Positions 8,200 through 14,801 of a stretch of DNA of 64,000 nt are shown piece after piece. The stretch is taken from the NCBI GenBank assembly GCA_913775975.1, contig CAJYLQ010000005.1, positions 1 through 64,000 on the forward strand, in the 5' to 3' direction. Under the pieces are notes generated by a model. That model worked only from the letters and a program-made list of their open reading frames with translations. It did no database searches and had not been told where the DNA came from. Position numbers and translations under genes: made by a program. Origin of the DNA: an uncultured Sphingomonas sp. (GTDB lineage Bacteria; Pseudomonadota; Alphaproteobacteria; Sphingomonadales; Sphingomonadaceae). The first letter of the stretch is position 1. Every line of letters begins with the position of its first letter.

Positions 8200-8343
8200 A
8201 TGTTCAAGGATTTCGCCATCAAGCTCGCCGCCATCGCCCTGACGGTCGTGACCAGCACGACGCTGCTGCTCGGCGCGGTCGGGCCGGCGCAGGCGGACGC
8301 GGGCAAGACCGCAGTCGCCATGGCCACCCGTATCGTGGCATAA
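8200..8343 (+). CDS. 47-aa secreted peptide, first gene of the psp operon
   Basis: A small protein I do not recognise. Residues 1-32 form a textbook signal peptide: Lys near the N-terminus, the hydrophobic stretch LAAIALTVVTSTTLLLGAV, and a predicted cleavage after AQA. Only about 15 residues (DAGKTAVAMATRIVA) would remain after processing. Alternatively it stays as a membrane-anchored peptide. ACGGAGG precedes the ATG. It is the first reading frame after the sigma-54 promoter and only 37 bases before pspA, so it should be strongly induced by PspF. Role unknown; a sensor, quality-control substrate or leader peptide are all possible. Confidence 0.7.
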   Translation: MFKDFAIKLAAIALTVVTSTTLLLGAVGPAQADAGKTAVAMATRIVA

Positions 8344-8380
8344 GCCGATGAACGCCGTTTCCGCCCCTCAGGAGTTCATG

Positions 8381-9049
8381 ATGGGAATCTTCAGCCGCAC
8401 CCGCGACATCGTCGCCGCCAACTTCGCCGATCTGCTCGACAAGGCCGAAGACCCGGCGAAGATGATCCGCATGATCATCCTCGAGATGGAGGAAACGCTG
8501 GTCGAGGTCCGCGCCTCCGCCGCGCGCACCATCGCCGACCAGAAGGAGATGCGCCGCCATATCGCCAAGCTGGACCAGCTGCAGGCGAGCTGGACGGAAA
8601 AGGCGGAACTGGCGCTGTCCAAGGACCGCGAGGATCTGGCCAAGGCCGCGCTGGTCGAGCGCCAGAAGGCGACCGACATGGCGGTCCAGCTGAGCGCCGA
8701 GATCCAGGTGCTCGACGATGCGCTGCGCGCCTCCGAAGAGGATATTGCCAAGCTGCAGGGCCGCCTGCGCGAGGCGCGGACGAAGCAGTCGAACATCCAG
8801 ACGCGGATCGAAAGCGCCAACAACCGCTTCCGCCTGCGCGACATGTATGCCGGCCCCAAGACACAGGAGGCGTTCAGCCGCTTCGGCGAACTGGAGCGCC
8901 GCGCCGACGAGGCGGAGGGCCGCGCGGAGGCGATGGGCCTGGGCGTCGTCAAGTCGCTGGAGGACGAGATCGCCGAGCTGCGCCAGAGCGACAAGGTCGA
9001 TGCCGAACTCGCCGCGCTGAAGGCACGGCTGGCCAAGCGGGAGGATTGA
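8381..9049 (+). CDS. pspA: Phage shock protein A
   Basis: PspA is an ESCRT-III-like peripheral membrane protein that binds stressed inner membrane and, when free, inhibits PspF. The 222-residue product begins MGIFSRTRDIVAANFADLLD, the amphipathic helix plus coiled-coil start typical of the family, and is helical throughout. AGGAG at 8370-8374 is six bases before the ATG at 8381; another ATG immediately upstream (8378) is spaced less well. pspB follows after one base. With pspF, pspB and pspC it forms the standard control circuit. Confidence 0.97.
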   Translation: MGIFSRTRDIVAANFADLLDKAEDPAKMIRMIILEMEETLVEVRASAARTIADQKEMRRHIAKLDQLQASWTEKAELALSKDREDLAKAALVERQKATDMAVQLSAEIQVLDDALRASEEDIAKLQGRLREARTKQSNIQTRIESANNRFRLRDMYAGPKTQEAFSRFGELERRADEAEGRAEAMGLGVVKSLEDEIAELRQSDKVDAELAALKARLAKRED

Positions 9050-9050
9050 G

Positions 9051-9329
9051 ATGGAGGACATCTTCGTACCGCTGATCGCGATCACGTCGATCTTCATCGG
9101 TCTTCCCTGGCTGATCCTCCACTACGTCTCGCAGTGGAAGCGCGCCCCGAAGATCACCGAGGAGGACGAGCGGATGCTGGACGAGATGTACAATCTCGCC
9201 CGCCGCCTGGAGGATCGCCTCAACACCGTCGAGCGGATCGTCGCCGCCGACAATCCCGACTGGAAGCCGGGGCTGAACGCCCCCCAATCGCTTCACCAGA
9301 TCGACCGCACCCAGAGCCGGAGCAACTGA
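9051..9329 (+). CDS. pspB: Phage shock protein B
   Basis: PspB is a small inner-membrane protein that together with PspC senses envelope stress and draws PspA away from PspF. At 92 residues it has one N-terminal membrane helix (about 5-25), the cytoplasmic motif HYVSQWKRAPKITEEDERML, and a coiled coil with RLEDRLNTVERIVAAD at 52-67, the hallmark of PspB. The tail after residue 70 is longer than in E. coli. It is packed between pspA and pspC with single-base gaps. Confidence 0.95.
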   Translation: MEDIFVPLIAITSIFIGLPWLILHYVSQWKRAPKITEEDERMLDEMYNLARRLEDRLNTVERIVAADNPDWKPGLNAPQSLHQIDRTQSRSN

Positions 9330-9330
9330 G

Positions 9331-9708
9331 ATGGCCGCTCGCACCCAATTCTACCTCAACAAGCAGGATGCCAAGTGGAAGGGCGTCTGCGCCGGGATCG
9401 CCGACTATACCGGGCTGGAGCCGCTGTGGATCCGGCTGGGCGTCGCCGGGATGACGATCATCGCCCAGCAATGGTGGCTGATCGCGGCGTACTTCATCAT
9501 CGCCTGGGTCGCCGATCCCAAGCCGATCGGCCTCTACGAGACGCATGACGACGCCAAGTTCTGGCAGGGCGTGCGGTCCAACCCGCGCCGATCCAGCGCC
9601 GAGGTCCGGTCCAAGCTGCGCGACATCGACCGCCGGCTGGCCGACATGGAAACCCACTACACCAGCCGCAACACCGCGCTGGCCAACGAGATCGACGCGC
9701 TGCGCTGA
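9331..9708 (+). CDS. pspC: Phage shock protein C
   Basis: PspC-domain inner-membrane protein (125 residues). The domain runs from FYLNKQDAKWKGVCAGIADY through LEPLWIRLG and a membrane segment, QQWWLIAAYFIIAWV, to about residue 65. After the membrane segment there is a cytoplasmic helix, SKLRDIDRRLADMETH, ending ALANEIDALR. This end resembles the tails of the small proteins encoded immediately downstream, which E. coli PspC does not show in this form. Acts with PspB in signalling to PspA. Confidence 0.94.
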   Translation: MAARTQFYLNKQDAKWKGVCAGIADYTGLEPLWIRLGVAGMTIIAQQWWLIAAYFIIAWVADPKPIGLYETHDDAKFWQGVRSNPRRSSAEVRSKLRDIDRRLADMETHYTSRNTALANEIDALR

Positions 9709-9742
9709 AACCGCGCCGTCCAAAGAACAGGGGAGATACGAC

Positions 9743-10024
9743 ATGAACTGGGGAGGACCAGGGTTCGTCATCGCGATCATCGCGATCTCGACCTTCGGCT
9801 GGATCGTGAACAATCTGATCCGCGCCCGTCACGGCTATGCGCCGACGGACGACTGGGGGAATACCGCCGATCCGGACGCGGAGCGCAAGCTGCGGCTGCT
9901 GACCACCGACAACGAAAAGCTGGCCGGGCAGGTCACGCGACTGGAAGAGCGGATCGCGGTGCTGGAGCGGATCGCCACCGACCCCGCCGCCCGCGTCGCC
10001 CGCGACATCGACGCCCTGCGCTGA
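9743..10024 (+). CDS. PspB-like small membrane/coiled-coil protein 1 (93 aa)
   Basis: One N-terminal membrane helix (about 6-26: GFVIAIIAISTFGWIVNNL), then IRARHGYAPTDDWG, a polar linker, and a C-terminal coiled coil with RLEERIAVLERIATD ending DIDALR. The topology and the coiled-coil core match PspB, and the motif IRxxxGYxxxDxWG is shared with the next gene. GGGGAGA precedes the ATG. It lies 34 bases after pspC on the same strand and should belong to the sigma-54 psp transcript. Function unknown; an accessory PspB-like partner is my inference. Confidence 0.85.
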   Translation: MNWGGPGFVIAIIAISTFGWIVNNLIRARHGYAPTDDWGNTADPDAERKLRLLTTDNEKLAGQVTRLEERIAVLERIATDPAARVARDIDALR

Positions 10025-10037
10025 CCGGAGAGACGAC

Positions 10038-10358
10038 ATGGAAAAGGCAGAAATCTTCGCAACCATGGCGCCCGTGATCGCGCTGGTCGGGGTCAGCGGC
10101 ATGATCGGCTGGGTCATCACGACCTGGATCCGGGTGAAGAACGGCTATCCGCTCGACGGATCATGGGGCCAGGCCGTCTACCCGCGCAACGACGCGGAAT
10201 CGGTCGAGCGCATCAAGCTGCTCAGCCAGGAAAATGCGCAGCTGCGCGCCGAACTGGGCTCGATCAAGGACCGGCTGGCCAATGTGGAACGCATCGTCAC
10301 CGATGGCGGCACGCTGCTGAGCCAGGAAATCGAGCGGCTGCGCGCACCCGCCAACTGA
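10038..10358 (+). CDS. PspB-like small membrane/coiled-coil protein 2 (106 aa)
   Basis: Paralogue of the preceding gene. A membrane helix (about 10-30) is followed by IRVKNGYPLDGSWG, then a long heptad-rich helix with SIKDRLANVERIVTD and ending SQEIERLRAPAN. The shared blocks (IRxxxGYxxDxxWG and the DRxAxxERIxTD core) show that it arose by duplication. GGAGAGACGAC precedes the ATG, almost the same translation signal as its neighbour. Likely an inner-membrane protein with a cytoplasmic coiled coil; partner unknown. Confidence 0.85.
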   Translation: MEKAEIFATMAPVIALVGVSGMIGWVITTWIRVKNGYPLDGSWGQAVYPRNDAESVERIKLLSQENAQLRAELGSIKDRLANVERIVTDGGTLLSQEIERLRAPAN

Positions 10359-10414
10359 GATGACACCCGGCGGGTCCGCCCCGCCGCAACCGGATAGATT
10401 GGGGAGCGAATATA

Positions 10415-10657
10415 ATGAATCCGTTCTCGATGGTCGTGATGATCGTCCTGATCGTCACGATCGGGAAAGTGCTGGCACCGCGCGTCCGCGCGCGGGCCTA
10501 TCAGCAGGACAACACGCTGCAGATCGCGGCGATGACCGAGACCCGCGACGAGATCCGCCAGCTGAAGGACCGCATCGCGGTGCTGGAGCGGGTCGTGACC
10601 GACAACCATGGCAGCATCGACCTCGACCGCGAGATCGAGCGGCTGCGCGACCGCTGA
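10415..10657 (+). CDS. PspB-like small membrane/coiled-coil protein 3 (80 aa)
   Basis: N-terminal membrane helix (about 4-22: FSMVVMIVLIVTIGKVLA), a basic patch RVRARAY, then a coiled coil with QLKDRIAVLERVVTD and the tail DREIERLRDR. It lacks the GYxxxDxWG block of the two preceding paralogues but keeps the tail. The order of elements is that of PspB. GGGGAG precedes the ATG. Encoded in line with the psp genes. Confidence 0.83.
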   Translation: MNPFSMVVMIVLIVTIGKVLAPRVRARAYQQDNTLQIAAMTETRDEIRQLKDRIAVLERVVTDNHGSIDLDREIERLRDR

Positions 10658-10674
10658 CAATGGGAGGCGACATC

Positions 10675-10920
10675 ATGAATGATCCGTTCGTCACTATGAC
10701 CCTGTCGCTGTCCGGCCTGACCGGGCTGGGCATGATCGTCGGCGGCGGGCTGGCCGGATGGCGCGGCTGGCTGCAGCTGAAGCGGACCGAGCTGGACCGC
10801 GCGACGCTGCCGACGGCGGCCAATCCGGCGGGCGCCCCCGCCGGTGCCCGGATCGAGATCGCGGACCTGCGCGAACGCATCCGCAAGCTGGAAGCGATCG
10901 CGGCCGGGGTGGAGCTTTAA
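10675..10920 (+). CDS. PspB-like small membrane/coiled-coil protein 4 (81 aa)
   Basis: The most divergent member of the run: a hydrophobic Gly-rich membrane segment (about 10-30), WRGWLQLKRTELDRA, an Ala/Pro linker, and a short C-terminal helix DLRERIRKLEAIAAGVEL. The end matches the start of the shared tail but stops before the ERL block. A strong GGGAGG precedes the ATG. It closes the presumed psp operon; the palindromic repeat at 10942 follows and may terminate transcription. Function unknown. Confidence 0.78.
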   Translation: MNDPFVTMTLSLSGLTGLGMIVGGGLAGWRGWLQLKRTELDRATLPTAANPAGAPAGARIEIADLRERIRKLEAIAAGVEL

Positions 10921-10941
10921 GGCTACCGCCCCGTCCGTTTC

Positions 10942-11043
10942 TCCCCTCCCCTTCAGGGGAGGGGCCGGGGGTGGGGCGCTTCCCCATATGCCGGGGTTTG
11001 ATTGGAGAGGCCCCACCCCAACCCCTCCCCTGAAGGGGAGGGG
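10942..11043. repeat. GC-rich intergenic palindromic repeat, copy B
   Basis: Two inverted units in the gap between the psp operon and sufE. The left unit contains CCCCTTCAGGGGAGGGG followed by CCGGGGGTGGGGCGCTTCC; the right unit is the reverse complement, ending CCCCTGAAGGGGAGGGG. The central part CCATATGCCGGGG recurs as TTATGCCGGGG in copy C. Same family as 6102-6204 and 54930-54998. It could terminate the psp transcript. Confidence 0.75.
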
Positions 11044-11148
11044 CTCGACATCGCTTCGATGGCCCTTCGCCATACGCTTGACGCTCAACCTCATTCCCCA
11101 AAGGACGCGGCCTTGCCGCCCCCTGCCCCAGCCTGTACCGCCGCGACG

Positions 11149-11553
11149 ATGCAGAGCCTGGACGATATCCGCGAGGAGTATGACTTTCTCGATCCCGACG
11201 ATAGGTATCGGCTGCTGATCGACCTGGGCCGCGCGCTGGAGCCCATGCCCGACGCGCTGAAGACGGATACGACGCTGGTGCGCGGCTGTTCCGCCTCGGT
11301 CTGGGTCTATCCGATGCCGCAGGCGGACGGGCGGCTGCACTTTCTGGCCGATTCGAACGCCGCGATCACCAAGGGGATCATCGCGCTGGTGCTGACGACC
11401 GTGCAGGATCGGACGCCGGCCGAGATCATCGCGGCCGACATTCCCGCCGCACTGGCGCCGTTCGACCTGTCGAAACAGCTGAGTTCGAACCGGACGCAGG
11501 GCATCCCCAACATGATCGCGCTGATCCGCGAGACCGCCGCCCGCTACGCCTGA
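11149..11553 (+). CDS. sufE: SufE-family sulfur acceptor
   Basis: SufE accepts persulfide sulfur from a SufS-type cysteine desulfurase and feeds Fe-S cluster assembly. The 134-residue product begins MQSLDDIREEYDFLDPDDRY, and the acceptor cysteine is C47 in LVRGCSAS. Later conserved parts are FLADSNAAITKGIIALVL and NRTQGIPNMI. I chose the ATG at 11149, which gives the usual family length; the ATG at 11059 would add a 30-residue Pro/Ala leader with no homology. No suf operon is adjacent, although two cysteine desulfurases are encoded at 31-33 kb. Its end overlaps the convergent ferredoxin gene by 10 bases. Confidence 0.9.
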   Translation: MQSLDDIREEYDFLDPDDRYRLLIDLGRALEPMPDALKTDTTLVRGCSASVWVYPMPQADGRLHFLADSNAAITKGIIALVLTTVQDRTPAEIIAADIPAALAPFDLSKQLSSNRTQGIPNMIALIRETAARYA

Positions 11554-11855
11554 TCGGCGGGCGCGATCCCGACCCGCGCGGCAATCGCCTCGATCGGTTC
11601 GCCGGGCGGCACGACAAGCCACGCGGCGGGGTCGCGCCCGTCCACCACGGTGACGGCATTCTTCGGGCAGAGTTTCAGGCAGCGCGTCTCGACGACGCCG
11701 ACCCCGGCCTTGCGTCCCTTGCCCGCGCGGCGGCGCAGCGCTTTTACCAGCGTCTGATCCTCTTCGGGGCCGAACGCCTTGCCGACCTTGCGCGCACATT
11801 TGCCGCATACGAGGACGACGTTCGTCCAGCCGCCCTTCTTCGCGACGCGGATCAT
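11544..11855 (-). CDS. Thioredoxin-fold (2Fe-2S) ferredoxin-like protein
   Basis: A 103-residue protein resembling the thioredoxin-like [2Fe-2S] ferredoxins. Four cysteines have the expected pattern: C17 and C20 in LVCGKCARK, then C59 and C63 in TRCLKLCPKNAV. A Lys/Arg-rich segment lies between them. It probably carries electrons, but no partner is evident. Its ATG overlaps the stop of the upstream DnaJ-domain gene, so the two are likely co-translated. The 3' end overlaps sufE. Confidence 0.78.
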   Translation of the reverse strand: MIRVAKKGGWTNVVLVCGKCARKVGKAFGPEEDQTLVKALRRRAGKGRKAGVGVVETRCLKLCPKNAVTVVDGRDPAAWLVVPPGEPIEAIAARVGIAPADQA

Positions 11856-12382
11856 GCGGCGCGGCGCTCCTCGGCGGCGCGCAGCACTTCATAGGCGGTC
11901 TGCACCGTCTGGAACCGCGCGGCCGCCTGCGGATCGCCGGGGCGGACATCGGGATGGTTTTCCTTGGCGAGCCTGCGCCACGCGGCGCGGATCGTCTCGA
12001 AATCCGCGTCCTCCTCCAGCCCCAGCGCGGCGAGCGCGCGCATCTCGTCGCGCGAGCGGGTGCCATCCCCCGCCCCGCCCCAGGCATAATGACGCGAGCG
12101 TTCGTAGCCGCGCGCGCCGCGCGTCTCGTCCGCCTCGCGCGCGGCGGCCTCCTCGGCGGACAGGCCCTGGAAGTAATCCCAGCCGCGATTGTATTCGGCC
12201 GCGTGATCCTGACAGAAATACCAACGGTCGGGATTGTTGGGGGATTTGGGCGCGGGGCAGACGCCCGGCTCCTCGCAGCCGTCCCGGTCGCACAGGCGCA
12301 CGGGCTTCGCGTCGCGGCCCGAGCCATAGCCGCGCCAGCGAGGGAAGCCCCAGTCGTTCGATCGTGTGGGCCGATACGCCAT
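11852..12382 (-). CDS. DnaJ-domain protein with C-terminal J domain
   Basis: A 176-residue protein with its J domain at the C-terminus (about 115-176), including the HPD motif at 143-145 (NHPDVRPGD) that stimulates Hsp70 ATPase. The N-terminal half has the cysteines CDRDGCEEPGVCPAP and WYFCQDHAAEYN, a possible metal-binding region. The architecture differs from DnaJ itself, and this type occurs widely in alphaproteobacteria. It is probably a DnaK co-chaperone for a special client. It heads a two-gene unit with the ferredoxin-like gene and is divergent from the SulP transporter, with a 190-base spacer. Confidence 0.85.
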   Translation of the reverse strand: MAYRPTRSNDWGFPRWRGYGSGRDAKPVRLCDRDGCEEPGVCPAPKSPNNPDRWYFCQDHAAEYNRGWDYFQGLSAEEAAAREADETRGARGYERSRHYAWGGAGDGTRSRDEMRALAALGLEEDADFETIRAAWRRLAKENHPDVRPGDPQAAARFQTVQTAYEVLRAAEERRAA

Positions 12383-12504
12383 GCCCCCGACATAGGCCGC
12401 CGTCCCCGTCAGGCAACCTTTGCCGCGCCGCCCGCCGCCATTTTGCCGATCGCCGGCCCCGCAATCCCGTTGCGTGCATCCGCGCCTTACCGTAGGAATC
12501 GATC

Positions 12505-12520
12505 ATGACAGTTATGTCAT
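12505..12520. promoter_or_regulatory. Palindrome, candidate operator
   Basis: ATGACA-GTTA-TGTCAT is a perfect 6-base inverted repeat with a 4-base spacer in the divergent region between the DnaJ-domain gene and the SulP transporter, 56 bases before the transporter start. The form suits a dimeric repressor site, but I cannot name the regulator. Confidence 0.35.
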
Positions 12521-12575
12521 CCGATCTTCATGGCCGATCCGGCACGATGAGCGGATGTTGCCGACAGGAGCAGAG

Positions 12576-14156
12576 GTGAACCCGACCCGATCGTTACTGG
12601 CCACGGCGCGGGCCGACATCCCCGCATCGATCGTGGTCGCGCTCGTCGCCCTGCCGCTGTGCCTTGGCGTCGCGCTCGCATCGGGCGCGCCGCTGTTTTC
12701 GGGGATCATCGCGGGCGTGGTGGGCGGCCTCGTCGTGGGTGGCCTGTCGAAATCGCCGCTGTCGGTCAGCGGCCCCGCCGCGGGCCTGACGGTGATCGTG
12801 CTGGCCGCGATCGAAAGCCTGCCCAGCTTCCAGATCTTCACGCTGGCGGTGATGCTGGCGGGGGTGATGCAGCTGGCGTTCTCGTTCACGCGGGCGGGCA
12901 TCCTGGCGGAATTCGTCCCCTCCTCGGTCATCACGGGGATGCTGGCCGCGATCGGGCTGATCCTGATCCTGAAGCAGATTCCCCATGCCGTCGGCTATGA
13001 CGCGGAGGCGGAGGGGATCTTCGAATTCTCCACCGCCGACGGCTTCAACACCATCTCCCGCCTGTGGGACAGCGTGACCGGGCGGCTGACGCCGGGCGCG
13101 GTGCTGATCGCGGCCGTCAGCCTCGCCTTCCTGTTCTGGTGGGATGCGGCCCGGCCCAAGCAGGGGCCGCTGCGCTTCGTGCCGGGGCCGCTGGTCGTGG
13201 TGGTGATCGGCGTCGTCGGCAACGCGCTCCTCGGCGCGATGATGCCCGAATGGCAGCTGGGGACGCGGCATCTGGTGCAGGTGCCGATCGCCGCGAGCCC
13301 GGCCGAGTTCGTCAACCTGTTCTCGCTGCCCGATTTCACCGCCATCACCAGCGGCACCGTCTGGAGCGTGGCGGTGACGCTGGCGATCGTCGCCAGCCTG
13401 GAATCGCTGCTGAGCGTGAAGGCGATCGACGAGCTGGACCCCAAGCGCCGCACGACGGACAAGAACTGGGAACTGATGGCGCAGGGCGGCGGCAATATCG
13501 TGTCGGGCCTGATCGGCGGTTTGCCGGTGACGTCGGTGATCGTCCGCTCCTCCGCCAATGTCGATTCGGGGGCGGAGAGCAAGCTGTCGACGTTGCTGCA
13601 CGGCACCTGGCTGCTGGTGTCGGTCGCGCTGATCCCGGCGGTGCTGAACCTGATACCGCTGTCGGCGCTGGCGGCCGTGCTGATCGCCACGGGCTACAAG
13701 CTGACCAAGCCGAAGCTGTTCGTCGAGCGCTTCAAGCAGGGCTGGACGCAGTTCGTGCCGCTGGTCGTCACCGTCGTCGCGATCCTGTTCACCGATCTGC
13801 TGGAAGGCATCGTGATCGGCATGGTCGTCGGCTTCATCTTCGTCATCGCGCGCAATTTCCGCCCCGCCATCACCGTCGCGCATGACGGCGGCGACTGGCT
13901 GGTCCGCGCGCGGCGCAACCTGTACTTCATCCACAAGTACGAACTGCAGAAGAGCCTGGCGCGGGTGCCGGACGGCGCGAACTTGATGATCGACCTGACG
14001 TCGACCAACTATGTCGACCTGGACAATGTCGACGTCATCAACGCCTTCATCCGCAACGCCGCCTATCGCGACATCGCGGTGCTGCTGCGCGGCGACATCG
14101 CCGAAAAGACCGCGCCCAAGATCAACGCCCCCCTTGCCGAGGTCCGTTACGCATGA
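12576..14156 (+). CDS. SulP-family anion transporter (probable bicarbonate/sulfate)
   Basis: An inner-membrane SLC26/SulP protein of 526 residues. The N-terminal transport domain has about 12-14 helices, beginning ADIPASIVVALVALPLCLGV and containing SVSGPAAGLTVIV. The C-terminal STAS-like region (about 430-526) includes NLMIDLTSTNYVDLDNVDV. I start at the GTG at 12576 because AGGAG lies five bases upstream; an in-frame ATG at 12555 has no such signal. The stop overlaps the carbonic anhydrase start (ATGA). That coupling suggests bicarbonate or a related anion as substrate, but sulfate remains possible. Confidence 0.88.
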   Translation: MNPTRSLLATARADIPASIVVALVALPLCLGVALASGAPLFSGIIAGVVGGLVVGGLSKSPLSVSGPAAGLTVIVLAAIESLPSFQIFTLAVMLAGVMQLAFSFTRAGILAEFVPSSVITGMLAAIGLILILKQIPHAVGYDAEAEGIFEFSTADGFNTISRLWDSVTGRLTPGAVLIAAVSLAFLFWWDAARPKQGPLRFVPGPLVVVVIGVVGNALLGAMMPEWQLGTRHLVQVPIAASPAEFVNLFSLPDFTAITSGTVWSVAVTLAIVASLESLLSVKAIDELDPKRRTTDKNWELMAQGGGNIVSGLIGGLPVTSVIVRSSANVDSGAESKLSTLLHGTWLLVSVALIPAVLNLIPLSALAAVLIATGYKLTKPKLFVERFKQGWTQFVPLVVTVVAILFTDLLEGIVIGMVVGFIFVIARNFRPAITVAHDGGDWLVRARRNLYFIHKYELQKSLARVPDGANLMIDLTSTNYVDLDNVDVINAFIRNAAYRDIAVLLRGDIAEKTAPKINAPLAEVRYA

Positions 14157-14788
14157 AGCTGCCCAAGCAATTGCTGCTCGCCAATCGCGCCTGGGCGGCG
14201 GAACTGACCGACGAGAATGCGGACTTCTTCAGCCGGCAGGTGAAGGGGCAGCGGCCGCAATTCCTGTGGATCGGCTGTTCGGACAGCCGCGTCAGCCCCG
14301 AACAGAAGACGCAGTCTCTGCCCGGGCTGATGTTCATCCACCGCAACATCGCCAATCTGATCCATGACGACGACCTGAACCTGTTGTCGGCGCTACAATA
14401 TGCGGTCGACGTGCTGGAGGTGCCGAACATCGTCATCTGCGGCCATCATGGCTGCGGCGGCATCCGCGCGACGCTGGAGGGCGGCACGACGGGGCCGGTC
14501 GATCGCTGGCTGGAGAATGCCCGCGCCGTCGCCCGCGCCCATGCCGACGAGCTCGACGCGCTGCCGCCGGCGCAGCGGCTGGACCGGCTGGTGGAGATGA
14601 ACGTGCGCGACCAGCTGCTCCACCTCGCGCGGACGGAAACGGTGCGCAACGCGTTCGCGGCGGGGCGTGACCTGACGCTGCACGGCTGGGTGTACGACAT
14701 TCGCGACGGCCAGCTGAAGCCGCTGATGGAGATCGACCGGACGACGCAGCTGGACGCGGTCGGCCGGCCCGCGCCCGTGCTGGTCTGA
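14153..14788 (+). CDS. can: Beta-carbonic anhydrase
   Basis: Interconverts CO2 and bicarbonate with a Zn ion. The 211-residue protein has the beta-class ligands C42, D44 and R46 (GCSDSRV) and H98 and C101 (GHHGCGG). It starts MKLPKQLLLANRAWAAEL, like E. coli Can. There is no signal peptide, so it is cytoplasmic. The start overlaps the SulP transporter stop, implying coordinated synthesis: the transporter may import bicarbonate or export it after hydration. Confidence 0.95.
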   Translation: MKLPKQLLLANRAWAAELTDENADFFSRQVKGQRPQFLWIGCSDSRVSPEQKTQSLPGLMFIHRNIANLIHDDDLNLLSALQYAVDVLEVPNIVICGHHGCGGIRATLEGGTTGPVDRWLENARAVARAHADELDALPPAQRLDRLVEMNVRDQLLHLARTETVRNAFAAGRDLTLHGWVYDIRDGQLKPLMEIDRTTQLDAVGRPAPVLV

Positions 14789-14801
14789 TCCGGGCCGCCC
14801 G

